Shown here: positions 16,750 to 24,612 of the stretch, piece by piece
Numbering within the stretch: the stretch's first letter is position 1
How the letters are laid out: each line of letters starts with the position of its first letter
DNA from: Vulcanococcus sp943368105
Lineage (GTDB): Bacteria; Cyanobacteriota; Cyanobacteriia; PCC-6307; Cyanobiaceae
NCBI GenBank assembly: GCA_943368105.1
Contig: CALRKO020000005.1
Span: 62,001 to 126,000, forward strand
DNA length: 64,000 nt
Reading direction: 5' to 3'
Translations under genes and position numbers: made by a program
Notes under the pieces: model-generated
Database searches by the model: none
Seen by the model: the letters and a program-made list of their open reading frames with translations, nothing else
Told to the model about the DNA's origin: nothing

Positions 16750-17211
16750 TCAGCCCTCGAACCACTCGGGCAGCTGCTCGTAGCAGGCTGCGTTCTTCTC
16801 ATTCTCGCGGGCCTCCACCCTCCAGCAGCAGCTGCGGCCCTGCTCGCGGCCCCGCAGCAGGGCATTGGCCCAGCCCCACACCAGCTCGGCGCTGGCCTCC
16901 ATGCCCACATTGGCCATCACCCGCAGGTCCAGGGCACCCTGGCCGTGCAGGGCCTGCCACTGGGCCAGCAGCGGGTCGTCGGCGTTCACCAGGAAGGTGT
17001 GGTCGAACTGGGCGGCCAGCTGCGCCTCCAGCTCCCTGAGGCTGGAGAAGTCCACCACGAAGCCGTGCCCATCCAGCTCCCGGGCCCGGAACCAGAGGGT
17101 GAAGCTGCGGCTGTAGCCGTGCACGAAGCGGCAGTGGCCGGGGTGGCGCCACTGGCGGTGGCAGCAGGGGTAGCCGCTGAAGGTCTTGCTGCAGGTGTAG
17201 GCGGCCGTCAT
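16750..17211 (-). CDS. 6-carboxytetrahydropterin synthase-like protein (QueD/PTPS family)
   Basis: 153 residues of the T-fold family that makes carboxytetrahydropterin on the way to queuosine. Family marks are CCHRQWRHPGHCRFVHGYSRSF, DFSSLRELE, FDHTFLVNADDP and the late Glu in WRVEARE. The usual zinc triad includes HGH; here it reads HGY, and other His/Cys nearby (CCHR, HPGHC) could supply ligands, so the metal site is altered. Its place at the head of a YcgR/YcgQ operon beside znu genes resembles the duplicated pterin enzymes known in Zur regulons; a zinc-sparing paralogue is a reasonable inference. Confidence 0.82.
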   Translation of the reverse strand: MTAAYTCSKTFSGYPCCHRQWRHPGHCRFVHGYSRSFTLWFRARELDGHGFVVDFSSLRELEAQLAAQFDHTFLVNADDPLLAQWQALHGQGALDLRVMANVGMEASAELVWGWANALLRGREQGRSCCWRVEARENEKNAACYEQLPEWFEG

Positions 17212-17312
17212 GGGGGTGCTGCTGGGGCCCCGGTGCGCACGGCCGCGGGGCCGCCGTGCCCGGGGTGGCTTCCTAAGGCTGCCATCGGGCCCATATCCGG
17301 ACAGGCACAGGA

Positions 17313-17510
17313 TCATGTCGTCGCGGGCAGGTCTGCCCCATCGAAGGGGTTGCGGGCCTTCAGCAGGGTGGGGAACAGGATGCGCTCCGACGGCGAGATG
17401 GTGGCCAGCGCGGCCCCCTTCAGATTGTTCCTGTGGGGGCGCAGCCGTTGCAGGTCGTCCGGTTCCCGGCGCTGGGGCGGCGCCGGGATCGGGGCTGGAA
17501 GCTCAGCCAA
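17313..17510 (-). CDS. Possible small protein overlapping the HD-GYP stop (TTG start)
   Basis: A 65-residue frame beginning at a TTG that overlaps the end of the HD-GYP gene. It encodes a Pro-rich start, then RREPDDLQRLRPHRNNLKG, ATISPSERILFPTLL and KARNPFDGADL, which reads like real protein rather than shadow sequence. It otherwise fills an intergenic gap of about 290 bp. It may instead be the remains of a longer C-terminus lost by frameshift. No family recognised. Confidence 0.3.
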   Translation of the reverse strand: MAELPAPIPAPPQRREPDDLQRLRPHRNNLKGAALATISPSERILFPTLLKARNPFDGADLPATT

Positions 17511-19020
17511 ACAGATCCAGGATGGGGACGGTCGACAGCTGGTAACCCCGCTCACGGAACAGCACCAGACAGGCCTCCACCACAGCCGGATCGAAGAGCT
17601 GTCTCCGGCCGGCCTCGATGGTGTCGAGGGCCACATCGATGCCCTTGGAGAAGCGGTAGGGCCGATGGGTGGCCATCGCCTCCACCGTGTCTGCCACGCC
17701 CAGGATCCGGCCCCACAGGCCGATCGCGTCCCCCCGCAGACCCTGGGGGTAGCCGCTGCCATCGAGCCGTTCGTGATGTTGCCGCACGGCCTCGGCCACG
17801 GGCCAGGGGAAGTGGATCGGAGCCAACACGTCGTAGCCCTCCTGGACATGGGTGCAGAGCAGGTCGAATTCAACGGGCTTGAGCCTCGAGGGCTTGGTGA
17901 GGATCTCGACGGGGATCGCGAACTTGCCGATGTCATGCACCAGGCAACAGATCCGCAGACCCTCGAGCTGGTCGGCGTCGAGCCCAAGCTCGGCACCGAT
18001 CGCCACCGCCAGGTGGGCCACCCGGCTCTGGTGGCCGGCTGTGTATGGATCGCGGGACTCACCGAGGCACATCAGGGCGGACACCATGTCCTGCAGGCTC
18101 TGCATCACTTCACCCTGGCGCTGCTGCGCCAGCCGCTCGGCGGCGCGGCGATCGGAGATGTCGTGGATGTTGCACTGAATCACCTTCCCCCCGCCCACCA
18201 CGTAGACGTTGCTGTCGAACTCCACCTCCTTCAGCTCGCCGGTGGAACTCAGCAGGGTGAGGTCGTCGTCGTGGATGGCTCTGGAGGTCTTCATCTGCAG
18301 GAACAGCTCGTGGGCCCGCTCCTGGTCCCTGAAGATCCCGATCTTCCAGATCGGCTGGCTGATCAGCTCGTGGGACTCCCGCCCCAGCAGCTGGCAGAGG
18401 TAGGGGTTGGCCAGGGTGATCTGGCCGCTCTCCCAATCCACGATCAAGATCCCGTCCCGGGCGTTGAGGGCGAGCATGCGAAAGCTCAGGTCCGACTCCT
18501 TCAGAGCCCGCTCGGCCGACTGGATCCCGCGGAGGTCGGTGGTGATCAGGCAGCGCAACTCTTCCCCCTGGACCACCAGGCCGCTCATGGAGGCCTGCAC
18601 CGGCACCACCTGGCCATCGGGGCGCTGCAGCTTCAGGGGCAGGCGCAGCTTGTGGCCCGGGCCCACGGCCAGCAGAGTCTCAAGGTCGTCCTGTCCCTCC
18701 GCCGCCACCAGCTCGGTCACGGCCCGGCCGATCAGCTCCGCGCGCCCGCGGCCCAGCAGCTCCGCCAGGTGCTGGTTGGCGAACAGGATCCGCCCCTGGG
18801 GGGTGAGGGTGACCGCCCCCTCCTCCATCCACTCCACGATCAGGCGATAGGGGGAATCGTCATTGGTGTGGCCGTCGAGCTGCAGGGTGCCGGGTGCCTC
18901 GTGAACCTGAGGATCCCCGACGCCAATGCGGAGGGCGCTCAAGGCGGTGGTGAGATCGGTGATCTGCTTGCGCAGCCGTTGCAGCTCACCCTTCTGGCCG
19001 AAACCTTTGGAGTGGCTCAT
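17503..19020 (-). CDS. PAS-PAS-HD-GYP signalling protein
   Basis: 505 residues: a short N-terminal coiled coil, two PAS domains (about 55-170 and 175-300), a linker helix, then an HD-GYP phosphodiesterase domain. Catalytic marks include HQSRVAHLAVAIG, HDIGKFAIPVEIL, HHERLDGSGYP and the later DTVEAMATHRPYR. HD-GYP proteins hydrolyse cyclic di-GMP or related dinucleotides. No REC or membrane segment is present, so input must come through the PAS domains in the cytoplasm. ATG 19020 overlaps the stop of the upstream 120-residue gene (ATGA), making a two-gene unit. Confidence 0.9.
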   Translation of the reverse strand: MSHSKGFGQKGELQRLRKQITDLTTALSALRIGVGDPQVHEAPGTLQLDGHTNDDSPYRLIVEWMEEGAVTLTPQGRILFANQHLAELLGRGRAELIGRAVTELVAAEGQDDLETLLAVGPGHKLRLPLKLQRPDGQVVPVQASMSGLVVQGEELRCLITTDLRGIQSAERALKESDLSFRMLALNARDGILIVDWESGQITLANPYLCQLLGRESHELISQPIWKIGIFRDQERAHELFLQMKTSRAIHDDDLTLLSSTGELKEVEFDSNVYVVGGGKVIQCNIHDISDRRAAERLAQQRQGEVMQSLQDMVSALMCLGESRDPYTAGHQSRVAHLAVAIGAELGLDADQLEGLRICCLVHDIGKFAIPVEILTKPSRLKPVEFDLLCTHVQEGYDVLAPIHFPWPVAEAVRQHHERLDGSGYPQGLRGDAIGLWGRILGVADTVEAMATHRPYRFSKGIDVALDTIEAGRRQLFDPAVVEACLVLFRERGYQLSTVPILDLFG

Positions 19021-19379
19021 GCGGTGGCATCCAGCCCAGCCATGCCCCGGCCCGTGACCACGAACAGCAGTCGGTGGCGCTCCCCATCGCTCGCCACCAG
19101 TTGGCCGGGGAGGGCCTCGAACGACAACCGCACCACAGGCATGGCCCACGCCAGCCTGCCCAGCGGCAGGACCTGAGCTGACACCACCGCCACCCCGGTG
19201 CCGGCGGAACCCCTCACCGGGATGGCGCGGCCCCGGAGCAGGCCGCCGTCACTGATCGCATCGAAGCAGCGGAACCCGGTGGCAGCATTTTCCAGCCTCA
19301 GGCCCGGCTCGGGTTCGGTGGCAGGCCCGGGATCCTGGGCTGGCGGCTGATTCCGCAGGTTCGAAGTCATCAGCGCCAT
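19017..19379 (-). CDS. Protein of unknown function co-transcribed with the HD-GYP protein
   Basis: 120 residues, soluble, PilZ-sized, with FRCFDAISDGGLLRGRAIPV and SFEALPGQLVASDGERHRLLFVV. The layout (short domain encoded directly before a cyclic-di-nucleotide phosphodiesterase) suggests a signalling partner, but I could not find the PilZ RxxxR/DxSxxG marks, so no function is assigned. Start 19379 is favoured over 19394 because GGAG sits 9 nt upstream and a TAGGTT box is exactly 27 nt upstream. Confidence 0.6.
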   Translation of the reverse strand: MALMTSNLRNQPPAQDPGPATEPEPGLRLENAATGFRCFDAISDGGLLRGRAIPVRGSAGTGVAVVSAQVLPLGRLAWAMPVVRLSFEALPGQLVASDGERHRLLFVVTGRGMAGLDATA

Positions 19380-19400
19380 CCCGCTGCTCCGCATCCCTTC

Positions 19401-19406
19401 AACCTA
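19401..19406 (-). promoter_or_regulatory. Predicted -10 box of the HD-GYP two-gene unit
   Basis: TAGGTT on the minus strand begins 27 nt before the ATG at 19379. Confidence 0.45.
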
Positions 19407-19439
19407 TTTGCCAGGAGAGCTTCCTGCCAGCAGGCAGGA

Positions 19440-20174
19440 TTGGGTCTCGCGCCCGCCTCCTCCGCCGTGACCGATGCCACCGTGACCGATCCCGCGGGGA
19501 CAGATGGCACGGTGATTCCGAATCCGCTCCCGGCGCCGCTGCGCTTCGATGCCGCCGGCCTGATTCCCGCCATCGCCCAGGACTGGCTCGACGGCGCCGT
19601 GCTGATGGTGGCCTGGATGAACCGGGAGGCGATCGCGCGCACCCTGGCCACGGGTGAGGTGCACTACTGGAGCCGCTCGCGCCAGGAGCTCTGGCACAAG
19701 GGCGCCACCAGCGGCCATCTCCAGAAGCTCCGGGGGCTCCGCTACGACTGCGACGCCGACGTGCTGCTGCTCAGCGTCGAGCAGGCCGGCGACGTGGCCT
19801 GTCACACCGGCGCCCGCAGCTGCTTCTTTGGCGAGGGCCCCGCGCCCACGGCCGGCGGCCCCGCGGCGCCACCCCCGCCGGCCGATGTCTGCACCGAGCT
19901 GATGCGGGTGATCGAGGGCCGGCGCGAGCGGCCCGAGCCCGGCAGCTACACCAACAGGCTGCTGGAGGGCGGTGACAACCGCATCCTCAAGAAGATCGGC
20001 GAGGAGAGCGCCGAGTTCGTGATGGCCTGCAAGGACGGCAACGCCGCCGAGATCGCCGGCGAGGCGGCCGATATCCTGTTCCACCTGCAGGTGGCCCTGG
20101 CCCACCACGGCGTCAGCTGGCGCCAGGTGCAGCAGGTGCTGGCCCAGCGCCGCGGCGCACCGCGCCGGGGCTGA
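19440..20174 (+). CDS. hisIE: Bifunctional phosphoribosyl-AMP cyclohydrolase / phosphoribosyl-ATP pyrophosphatase HisIE
   Basis: 244 residues combining two histidine-biosynthesis steps. HisI part: MVAWMNREAIARTL, YWSRSRQELWHKGATSGH, YDCDADVLLL and CHTGARSCFF (zinc cysteines). After a Pro/Ala linker comes the HisE part: GSYTNRLLEGGDNRILKKIGEE and the EAADILFHLQVAL metal-binding helix. TTG 19440 gives an extra ~25 residues before the conserved region and has a weak AGG site; GTG 19467 is an alternative. HisI needs zinc, and its genes are sometimes drawn into zinc regulons, but no Zur box is visible here. Confidence 0.92.
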   Translation: MGLAPASSAVTDATVTDPAGTDGTVIPNPLPAPLRFDAAGLIPAIAQDWLDGAVLMVAWMNREAIARTLATGEVHYWSRSRQELWHKGATSGHLQKLRGLRYDCDADVLLLSVEQAGDVACHTGARSCFFGEGPAPTAGGPAAPPPPADVCTELMRVIEGRRERPEPGSYTNRLLEGGDNRILKKIGEESAEFVMACKDGNAAEIAGEAADILFHLQVALAHHGVSWRQVQQVLAQRRGAPRRG

Positions 20175-20214
20175 GCAGGCCCCTGCCCCCGGGGCGATGG
20201 GGGGGTGGTGCCGA

Positions 20215-21018
20215 TCACGGCCCGCCGCCGCCCGATCCCCTGAGGGGCTGGCCGAACCGGCTGGGCTGCCGCTGCAGCCACTGGACCGTGGCCCGGTCGC
20301 GGGCGCTGAGCTCCAGCACGGGGCGGGGGCCGGGCACTGCCGCCATGGCGTCGGCGGGGTCGGGGCTGTGGCCCCACAGGCCGAAGCCATGGCCCAGCTC
20401 GTGCAGGGCCGTGGCCTGGATCGCCGGCTGGCGCTGATCGGGGCTCACCAGCACCCGCACCCGCGGCTCCAGTCGCCACAGGTCCCGGCGCCGCACCTCC
20501 AGCACCGTCAGTTCGGCGCGGCCATGGCTGGCCCGCAGCCGGCCGCTGCCGTCCTCGCGCCGCGGCGGCCGGCGCCGCAGCAGCTGCAGCTGGGCGCGCT
20601 CCGGCTCGTCCACGCGGGTGAGCGGCAGCAGCGCCCCCCAGCTGGCAAGGGCCTGCTCCACGGCGTCGAGCCAGCGGCGCTCCAGCCACGCCGGGGAGCC
20701 TTCGGCGCTGCCGGGCTCGATCCAGACGCACCAGTGGGGCAGCAGCGCCGGCCCCCAGGGGGTGGTGCGGATCGCCTGGCGGTAGTCGCCGGCGGCGCTG
20801 GCCGGGGCGGCGGCCGTTGCCGGAACCCCGGGGGCCGGGGAGGCCGCTGGCGGGGGAGCGGCGGGCCGGACCGCCTGCTCCTTCGGGCACAGGTCGGCCC
20901 CTGAGGTATCCGTTGGCCCGGGCTGGGCCGCCGGAGCCCCCGGCAGCAGGCCCCCCGCCAGGGCGGCCAGCAGCCCGACGCCGGCCCCCAGCCGTGGGCC
21001 CCGGCCCCGGAGCGCCAT
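20215..21018 (-). CDS. Matrixin-like secreted zinc metalloprotease
   Basis: 267 residues: signal peptide ending near GAPAA, a Pro/Ala-rich stretch, then a metzincin-type catalytic domain with HELGHGFGLWGHSP (HExxHxxGxxH, three zinc His) and a following Met-turn candidate DAMAAVPG. It should be exported and cleave proteins at the surface or periplasm. Similar proteins are common, uncharacterised, in cyanobacteria. The ATG lies one base inside the DUF2214 stop (TGATG), so the two are co-expressed. Confidence 0.82.
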   Translation of the reverse strand: MALRGRGPRLGAGVGLLAALAGGLLPGAPAAQPGPTDTSGADLCPKEQAVRPAAPPPAASPAPGVPATAAAPASAAGDYRQAIRTTPWGPALLPHWCVWIEPGSAEGSPAWLERRWLDAVEQALASWGALLPLTRVDEPERAQLQLLRRRPPRREDGSGRLRASHGRAELTVLEVRRRDLWRLEPRVRVLVSPDQRQPAIQATALHELGHGFGLWGHSPDPADAMAAVPGPRPVLELSARDRATVQWLQRQPSRFGQPLRGSGGGGP

Positions 21019-21512
21019 CAGGCCGCGCCGGGCAGCCCCACGCCGCGGGCCATCAGGGTGGCCAGCAGGGGAATGGCGGCGAAGCCCACCAGCTCGATGT
21101 TGAGCACCCAGGCCAGGCGGTTGGCCAGGGCCTCGCTCACCTGGGGCAGCTCGCCCTTGCGCAGCGGAATCGCCCAGAGGATGTAGGTGATGGTGGGGTA
21201 GAGGGACAGGCCGCCCACCGCCAGGTAGGTGCCCACCTTCCACCAGAACAGCGGATTTTCGGTGTAGAAGGCGCTGCCCTGGCCGAAGTGGAGCACCCGC
21301 AGGATGCCGCTGCCCAGCAGCGCCAGGGCCGCCAGGCCGTAGACGATGTCGGTGATCACCATCAAGGTGGCGTCCCGCTTGCCGGGGTTGGGCTGGATCA
21401 GGCGCCGCTCCAGCACCAGGGCGCCGAAGCACACCATGAAGCTCACGTAGTGCACGTAGGCCACCCCGGCGCGGGAGAGCACATCGGGGGGAATCGCCGC
21501 GGGGCCGGCCAT
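21018..21512 (-). CDS. DUF2214 family membrane protein
   Basis: 164 residues, four membrane helices. Family marks: AYVHYVSFMVCFGALVLERRL, DIVYGLAALALLGSGILRV, KGSAF-like YTENPLFWWKVG and the SLYPTITYILW segment. The function is not known. It is followed by the matrixin-like gene with a one-base overlap. Confidence 0.82.
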   Translation of the reverse strand: MAGPAAIPPDVLSRAGVAYVHYVSFMVCFGALVLERRLIQPNPGKRDATLMVITDIVYGLAALALLGSGILRVLHFGQGSAFYTENPLFWWKVGTYLAVGGLSLYPTITYILWAIPLRKGELPQVSEALANRLAWVLNIELVGFAAIPLLATLMARGVGLPGAA

Positions 21513-21660
21513 GGTGGGGGGATCAGCAGGGCCCGACCGTAGCGAGGCGGCCCTGGGCGCAGCGAGGCGGTCCCGGGGCCTGCGCTGCCGCCCATCGGCG
21601 GGGAACGCGGGTGATTCTGATCCGGCCGGGGGCCGATCTAGGGGATTGGCGGGAAAATCT

Positions 21661-21683
21661 CCGGATTTGTGTTGTCAATCCGG
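21661..21683. repeat. Perfect inverted repeat CCGGATT-N9-AATCCGG
   Basis: 7-bp arms with a 9-nt loop in the AT-richer part of the sigma-factor upstream region. It could be a regulator site or an RNA hairpin in a long leader. Confidence 0.45.
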
Positions 21684-21882
21684 TGACTGTTTGGCCCGGT
21701 TGTGAAGAACTCAAACCAGTTCCAGCGCCGCGCCCAGGCTGCAGCGATCCGGGCTGCGATTGCACGGGCCCCCGGCGCCCCGCAGCAGGCCAGGTCGCAC
21801 AGCACTTGTGCGCGTTTCGTGGCCGCTCTGGCGGCAAGTTGGAAGTCTTTTGGTGGGTTTCCTTGGGCCTGGCAAAACCCCC

Positions 21883-21888
21883 TAGGTT
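21883..21888 (+). promoter_or_regulatory. Predicted -10 box of the sigma factor
   Basis: TAGGTT begins 29 nt before ATG 21912. Confidence 0.45.
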
Positions 21889-21911
21889 CCACTCAGTGAC
21901 ACCGGCAGACC

Positions 21912-22835
21912 ATGGCGAGTTCGCTCAGTGCCTACCTCGGAGAGATCGGCCGCCATCAGCTCCTGACCCCCGAGCAGGAACTCACCCTCGGCCGCAAGGT
22001 GCAGGCGATGGTGGCGCTGCACGAGCGCTGCAGCCTCGCCGGCGGCCAGGGCGAGGCCTGTTCCTACGACGAGCTGGAGCGGCGGGCGATCCGCCTCGGT
22101 GAGCGGGCCAAGGATCAGATGATCACCGCCAATCTGCGCCTGGTGGTGAATCTGGCCAAGCGCTACCAGGGCAAGGGCCTGGATCTGCTGGATCTGATCC
22201 AGGAGGGCACCCTCGGGCTCACCCGCGCCGTGGAGAAATACGACCCCACCCGCGGCCATCGCTTCAGCACCTATGCCTACTGGTGGATTCGCCAGGGCCT
22301 CAACCGCGCCCTCTCCACCCAGAGCCGCACGATTCGCATCCCGGTGAATGTGAACGAGAAGCTCACCCGCCTGCGGGCTGCCAAGGCCCGGCTGCTGCAG
22401 GCCACGGGCCAGCAGCCCAGCCCCCGCGCCCTGGCCCGGGCCCTGGATCTGCCCCTGGTGGAGGTGGAGGACCTGCTGGGCTGTGAGCTGCGCAGCGTCA
22501 CCGTGAGCCTGCAGGGGGTGGTGAAGTCCAAGGCCGACCCCACCGAGCTGGTGGACGTGCTGCCCAGCGACGAGATGCCGCCGATGGAGCGGGCCGAGCT
22601 GGCGGAGCGCAGCGCCTCTGTGTGGAAGCTGCTCGACCAGGCGAGCCTCACCCCCAAGGAGCGCACGGTGGTGATGCTGCGCTTCGGCCTCGACGGCGGC
22701 CATGAGTGGCGCACCCTGGCCGAGGTGGCCCGCCAGCTGGGCTGCAGCCGCGAGTACTGCCGCCAGGTGGTGCAGCGGGCCTTGCGCAAGCTGCGCAAGG
22801 CGGGCATCCAGAGCGGCCTGGTGGAGGCCGACTGA
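21912..22835 (+). CDS. RpoD-like (group 2) sigma-70 factor
   Basis: 307 residues with regions 1.2 (YLGEIGRHQLLTPEQEL), 2 (ANLRLVVNLAKRYQGKGLDL, DLIQEGTLGLTRAVEKYDP, FSTYAYWWIRQGLNRAL), 3 (RIPVNVNEKLTRLR) and 4 (LTPKERTVVMLRFGLDGG, LGCSREYCRQVVQRALRKLR). It lacks the long N-terminal extension of the primary factor, so it is an alternative group-2 sigma as in the several RpoD paralogues of Synechococcus. It likely sets transcription under stress or light/dark change; the exact regulon cannot be read. The 399-bp upstream gap suggests complex regulation. Confidence 0.92.
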   Translation: MASSLSAYLGEIGRHQLLTPEQELTLGRKVQAMVALHERCSLAGGQGEACSYDELERRAIRLGERAKDQMITANLRLVVNLAKRYQGKGLDLLDLIQEGTLGLTRAVEKYDPTRGHRFSTYAYWWIRQGLNRALSTQSRTIRIPVNVNEKLTRLRAAKARLLQATGQQPSPRALARALDLPLVEVEDLLGCELRSVTVSLQGVVKSKADPTELVDVLPSDEMPPMERAELAERSASVWKLLDQASLTPKERTVVMLRFGLDGGHEWRTLAEVARQLGCSREYCRQVVQRALRKLRKAGIQSGLVEAD

Positions 22836-22960
22836 GGGCCGCCCTCGGCCCCTGGGGCCCCGGCGCCGGAGAACCGCCATCGGCTGGCGCGCCAACCGCC
22901 CTGGGATTTCGGCGCTGCCGGCCCCACACTGAAGGCGTTGTTTGCCAGCGGGGATCCGCC

Positions 22961-23383
22961 ATGGCCTCCTCCCGATCGGCCCCCGGCGGCTCCGCTGGCG
23001 GTGCCTCCGCCGGCTCTTCCGCCCACGCTGCCAGCGGCGTTGCCGTGGACGCCGAGGTGCTGGGCAGCAGCGAGGTGGATGAGGGCGCCCTGCGCCGGCT
23101 GCTGCGCCGGGCCGGCCGCACCCTGGCCCGCCCGGCCCTGGAGTGCCTGGAGCTGCTGCTGGATGGCACCACGCCGCCCCAGGTGCGGATCACGATGCTG
23201 GCGGCCCTCACCTACCTGCTGGTGCCCCTGGATCTGATCCCCGACTTCATCCCGGCCGCCGGCTTCAGCGACGACCTGGTGGCCCTGACGGCCCTGCTCG
23301 GTCTGTGCACCACCCACCTCAACGACGACATCCGGGCCCGGGCGCAGCGCAAACTGGATCGCTGGTTCCCCCCAGCGCGCTGA
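22961..23383 (+). CDS. YkvA family (DUF1232) protein
   Basis: 140 residues. After a low-complexity Ser/Gly/Ala start, the DUF1232 core ALTYLLVPLDLIPDFIPAAGFSDDLVALTALL is plain, a short membrane-hairpin domain. Family function is unknown. The stop overlaps the next start by one base (TGATG). Confidence 0.85.
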   Translation: MASSRSAPGGSAGGASAGSSAHAASGVAVDAEVLGSSEVDEGALRRLLRRAGRTLARPALECLELLLDGTTPPQVRITMLAALTYLLVPLDLIPDFIPAAGFSDDLVALTALLGLCTTHLNDDIRARAQRKLDRWFPPAR

Positions 23384-23697
23384 TGGCCCCGCTGACGGCC
23401 GACGATCTCGAGGATCTGCAGGCCTTCCTCAAGGACTGGCTGCGCCACAGCGGCCGCACCCAGGCCGACCTGCGCCGGGCCCTGCGGGCCAGTTCGATCC
23501 GCATGCCCGTGCTGCTGGAGGAGCTCACGGCCATCCACGGCCGCGAGGGCCTGGTGGGCCTGGCCGAGCGGCTCTGCGCCATCGAGGGTCTCTGGCAGGG
23601 CGAGGACCAGGCCGGCCAGGCCGGTGGCGGCCCCGACCTCGATGACCCGCTCGGTCAGCTGGATCTGCTGCTGCGGGAGATCCGGCTGGAGGGCTGA
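23383..23697 (+). CDS. Conserved-looking protein with HTH-like helices
   Basis: 104 residues, translationally coupled to the DUF1232 gene. The segment LRHSGRTQADLRRALRASSIRMPVLLEELTAIH looks like a short helix-turn-helix followed by helices, and the C-terminus is acidic. No family is recognised. The coupling suggests a joint role with the membrane protein upstream. Confidence 0.65.
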   Translation: MAPLTADDLEDLQAFLKDWLRHSGRTQADLRRALRASSIRMPVLLEELTAIHGREGLVGLAERLCAIEGLWQGEDQAGQAGGGPDLDDPLGQLDLLLREIRLEG

Positions 23698-23776
23698 GGC
23701 GCCTGAGCCGGTGCGCCGCCGGGCCCTTCCCAGCACCGCCAGGGCCGGCAGAGTGGGGGGAGCCCTGCCACTCCCC

Positions 23777-24073
23777 ATGACGGCGTTCTCCGGCCCCACC
23801 TCTGCCGCTTCCACCCCAGCCGCCGCCCCCGGCCTCGGCCGCTGCCTGGGGGCCCTGGCCGCCGCCGCCGGCGCCCTGCTGCTGGGGGACCCCGCCCAGG
23901 CCCAGAGTGAGCGCTTCCTGCTGGGTCCCGGCAGCAGGGTGGGCCCCGCCACCCAGGTGGAGCCCCAGAACTGCGTCACCGCCGCGGATGGGGCGATCAC
24001 CTGCGACACCAAGCTGGTGAACCCCGAGGGCACCACCCCCGCCAAGCCGATCTTCGATCCCTTCAAGAATTGA
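23777..24073 (+). CDS. Exported small protein of unknown function
   Basis: 98 residues with a signal peptide cleaved near AQAQS, then a short mature part containing two cysteines (NCVTAADGAITCDTKLVNP) fit for one disulfide. Ends PIFDPFKN. It is followed by the PsiE-like gene, whose alternative TTG start overlaps its stop (TTGA). Confidence 0.6.
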   Translation: MTAFSGPTSAASTPAAAPGLGRCLGALAAAAGALLLGDPAQAQSERFLLGPGSRVGPATQVEPQNCVTAADGAITCDTKLVNPEGTTPAKPIFDPFKN

Positions 24074-24114
24074 GCTCGCCCCTCCGCCTGCGCCGCCGGC
24101 TTGGCCCCTGGATC

Positions 24115-24612
24115 ATGGACAGTGGATTCCTGCGCTTCATCCACGGCTTCGAGCGCCTGGTCGCCAAGGTGCTCTCCCTGGGGCTGGTCTTCGTGGTGGT
24201 GGTGGCCACTGCCCAGCTGCTCTGGCTGCTGGCCGCGGATCTGACCGACCTGCGGGTCGAGTGGCTGGGGGAGCCGCTGATTCGCCTGCTGGACCAGATC
24301 CTGGTGATCCTGATCGCCCTGGAGGTGCTGCAGAACCTCACCGCCTACCTGCGGGAGCACGTGGTGCAGATCGAGCTGGTGCTGATCACGGCCCTCACCG
24401 CGGTGGCGCGCAAGGTGATCGTCACCCCTCCGGGGGCGCTCAAGGGGCCCACCGAGCTGGCGGGCCTGGGGGTGGCGGTGCTGACCATGGCGGCGGCCTA
24501 CTGGCTGGTGCGCCAGTCGCACATCACGCGGATGCCGACCAGAGGAGCGCTAACCACAGGGTTCCGGGGTCGGGATCCGTCGCCACCACCCGGTGACGGC
24601 GGCCAGCCCTGA
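24115..24612 (+). CDS. PsiE-like (phosphate-starvation-inducible E family) membrane protein
   Basis: 165 residues, about four membrane helices: GFERLVAKVLSLGLVFVVVV, DQILVILIALEVLQNLTAYL, VQIELVLITALTAVARKVIV and a last helix. These are hallmark stretches of cyanobacterial PsiE family proteins. A TTG at 24070 overlapping the previous stop would add 15 residues. The last ~30 residues overlap the convergent cupin gene by 89 bp, which is unusually long. Role in phosphate stress is known only by family name. Confidence 0.82.
   Translation: MDSGFLRFIHGFERLVAKVLSLGLVFVVVVATAQLLWLLAADLTDLRVEWLGEPLIRLLDQILVILIALEVLQNLTAYLREHVVQIELVLITALTAVARKVIVTPPGALKGPTELAGLGVAVLTMAAAYWLVRQSHITRMPTRGALTTGFRGRDPSPPPGDGGQP

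Larger units (their letters stand above)
21513..21911. other. Gene-free 399-bp spacer before the sigma factor
   Basis: No convincing ORF on either strand. It is the divergent control region between the DUF2214 and sigma-factor genes. It contains a relatively AT-rich patch around 21650-21720 with a perfect inverted repeat, and a TAGGTT -10 candidate at 21883. A small RNA or an upstream promoter is possible but unsupported. Confidence 0.5.

Noticed and set aside
15070..19176. Very long plus-strand frame of over 1300 codons
   Set aside because: It runs antisense to several recognised genes and has no motif; open only because stop codons are rare at this GC level.
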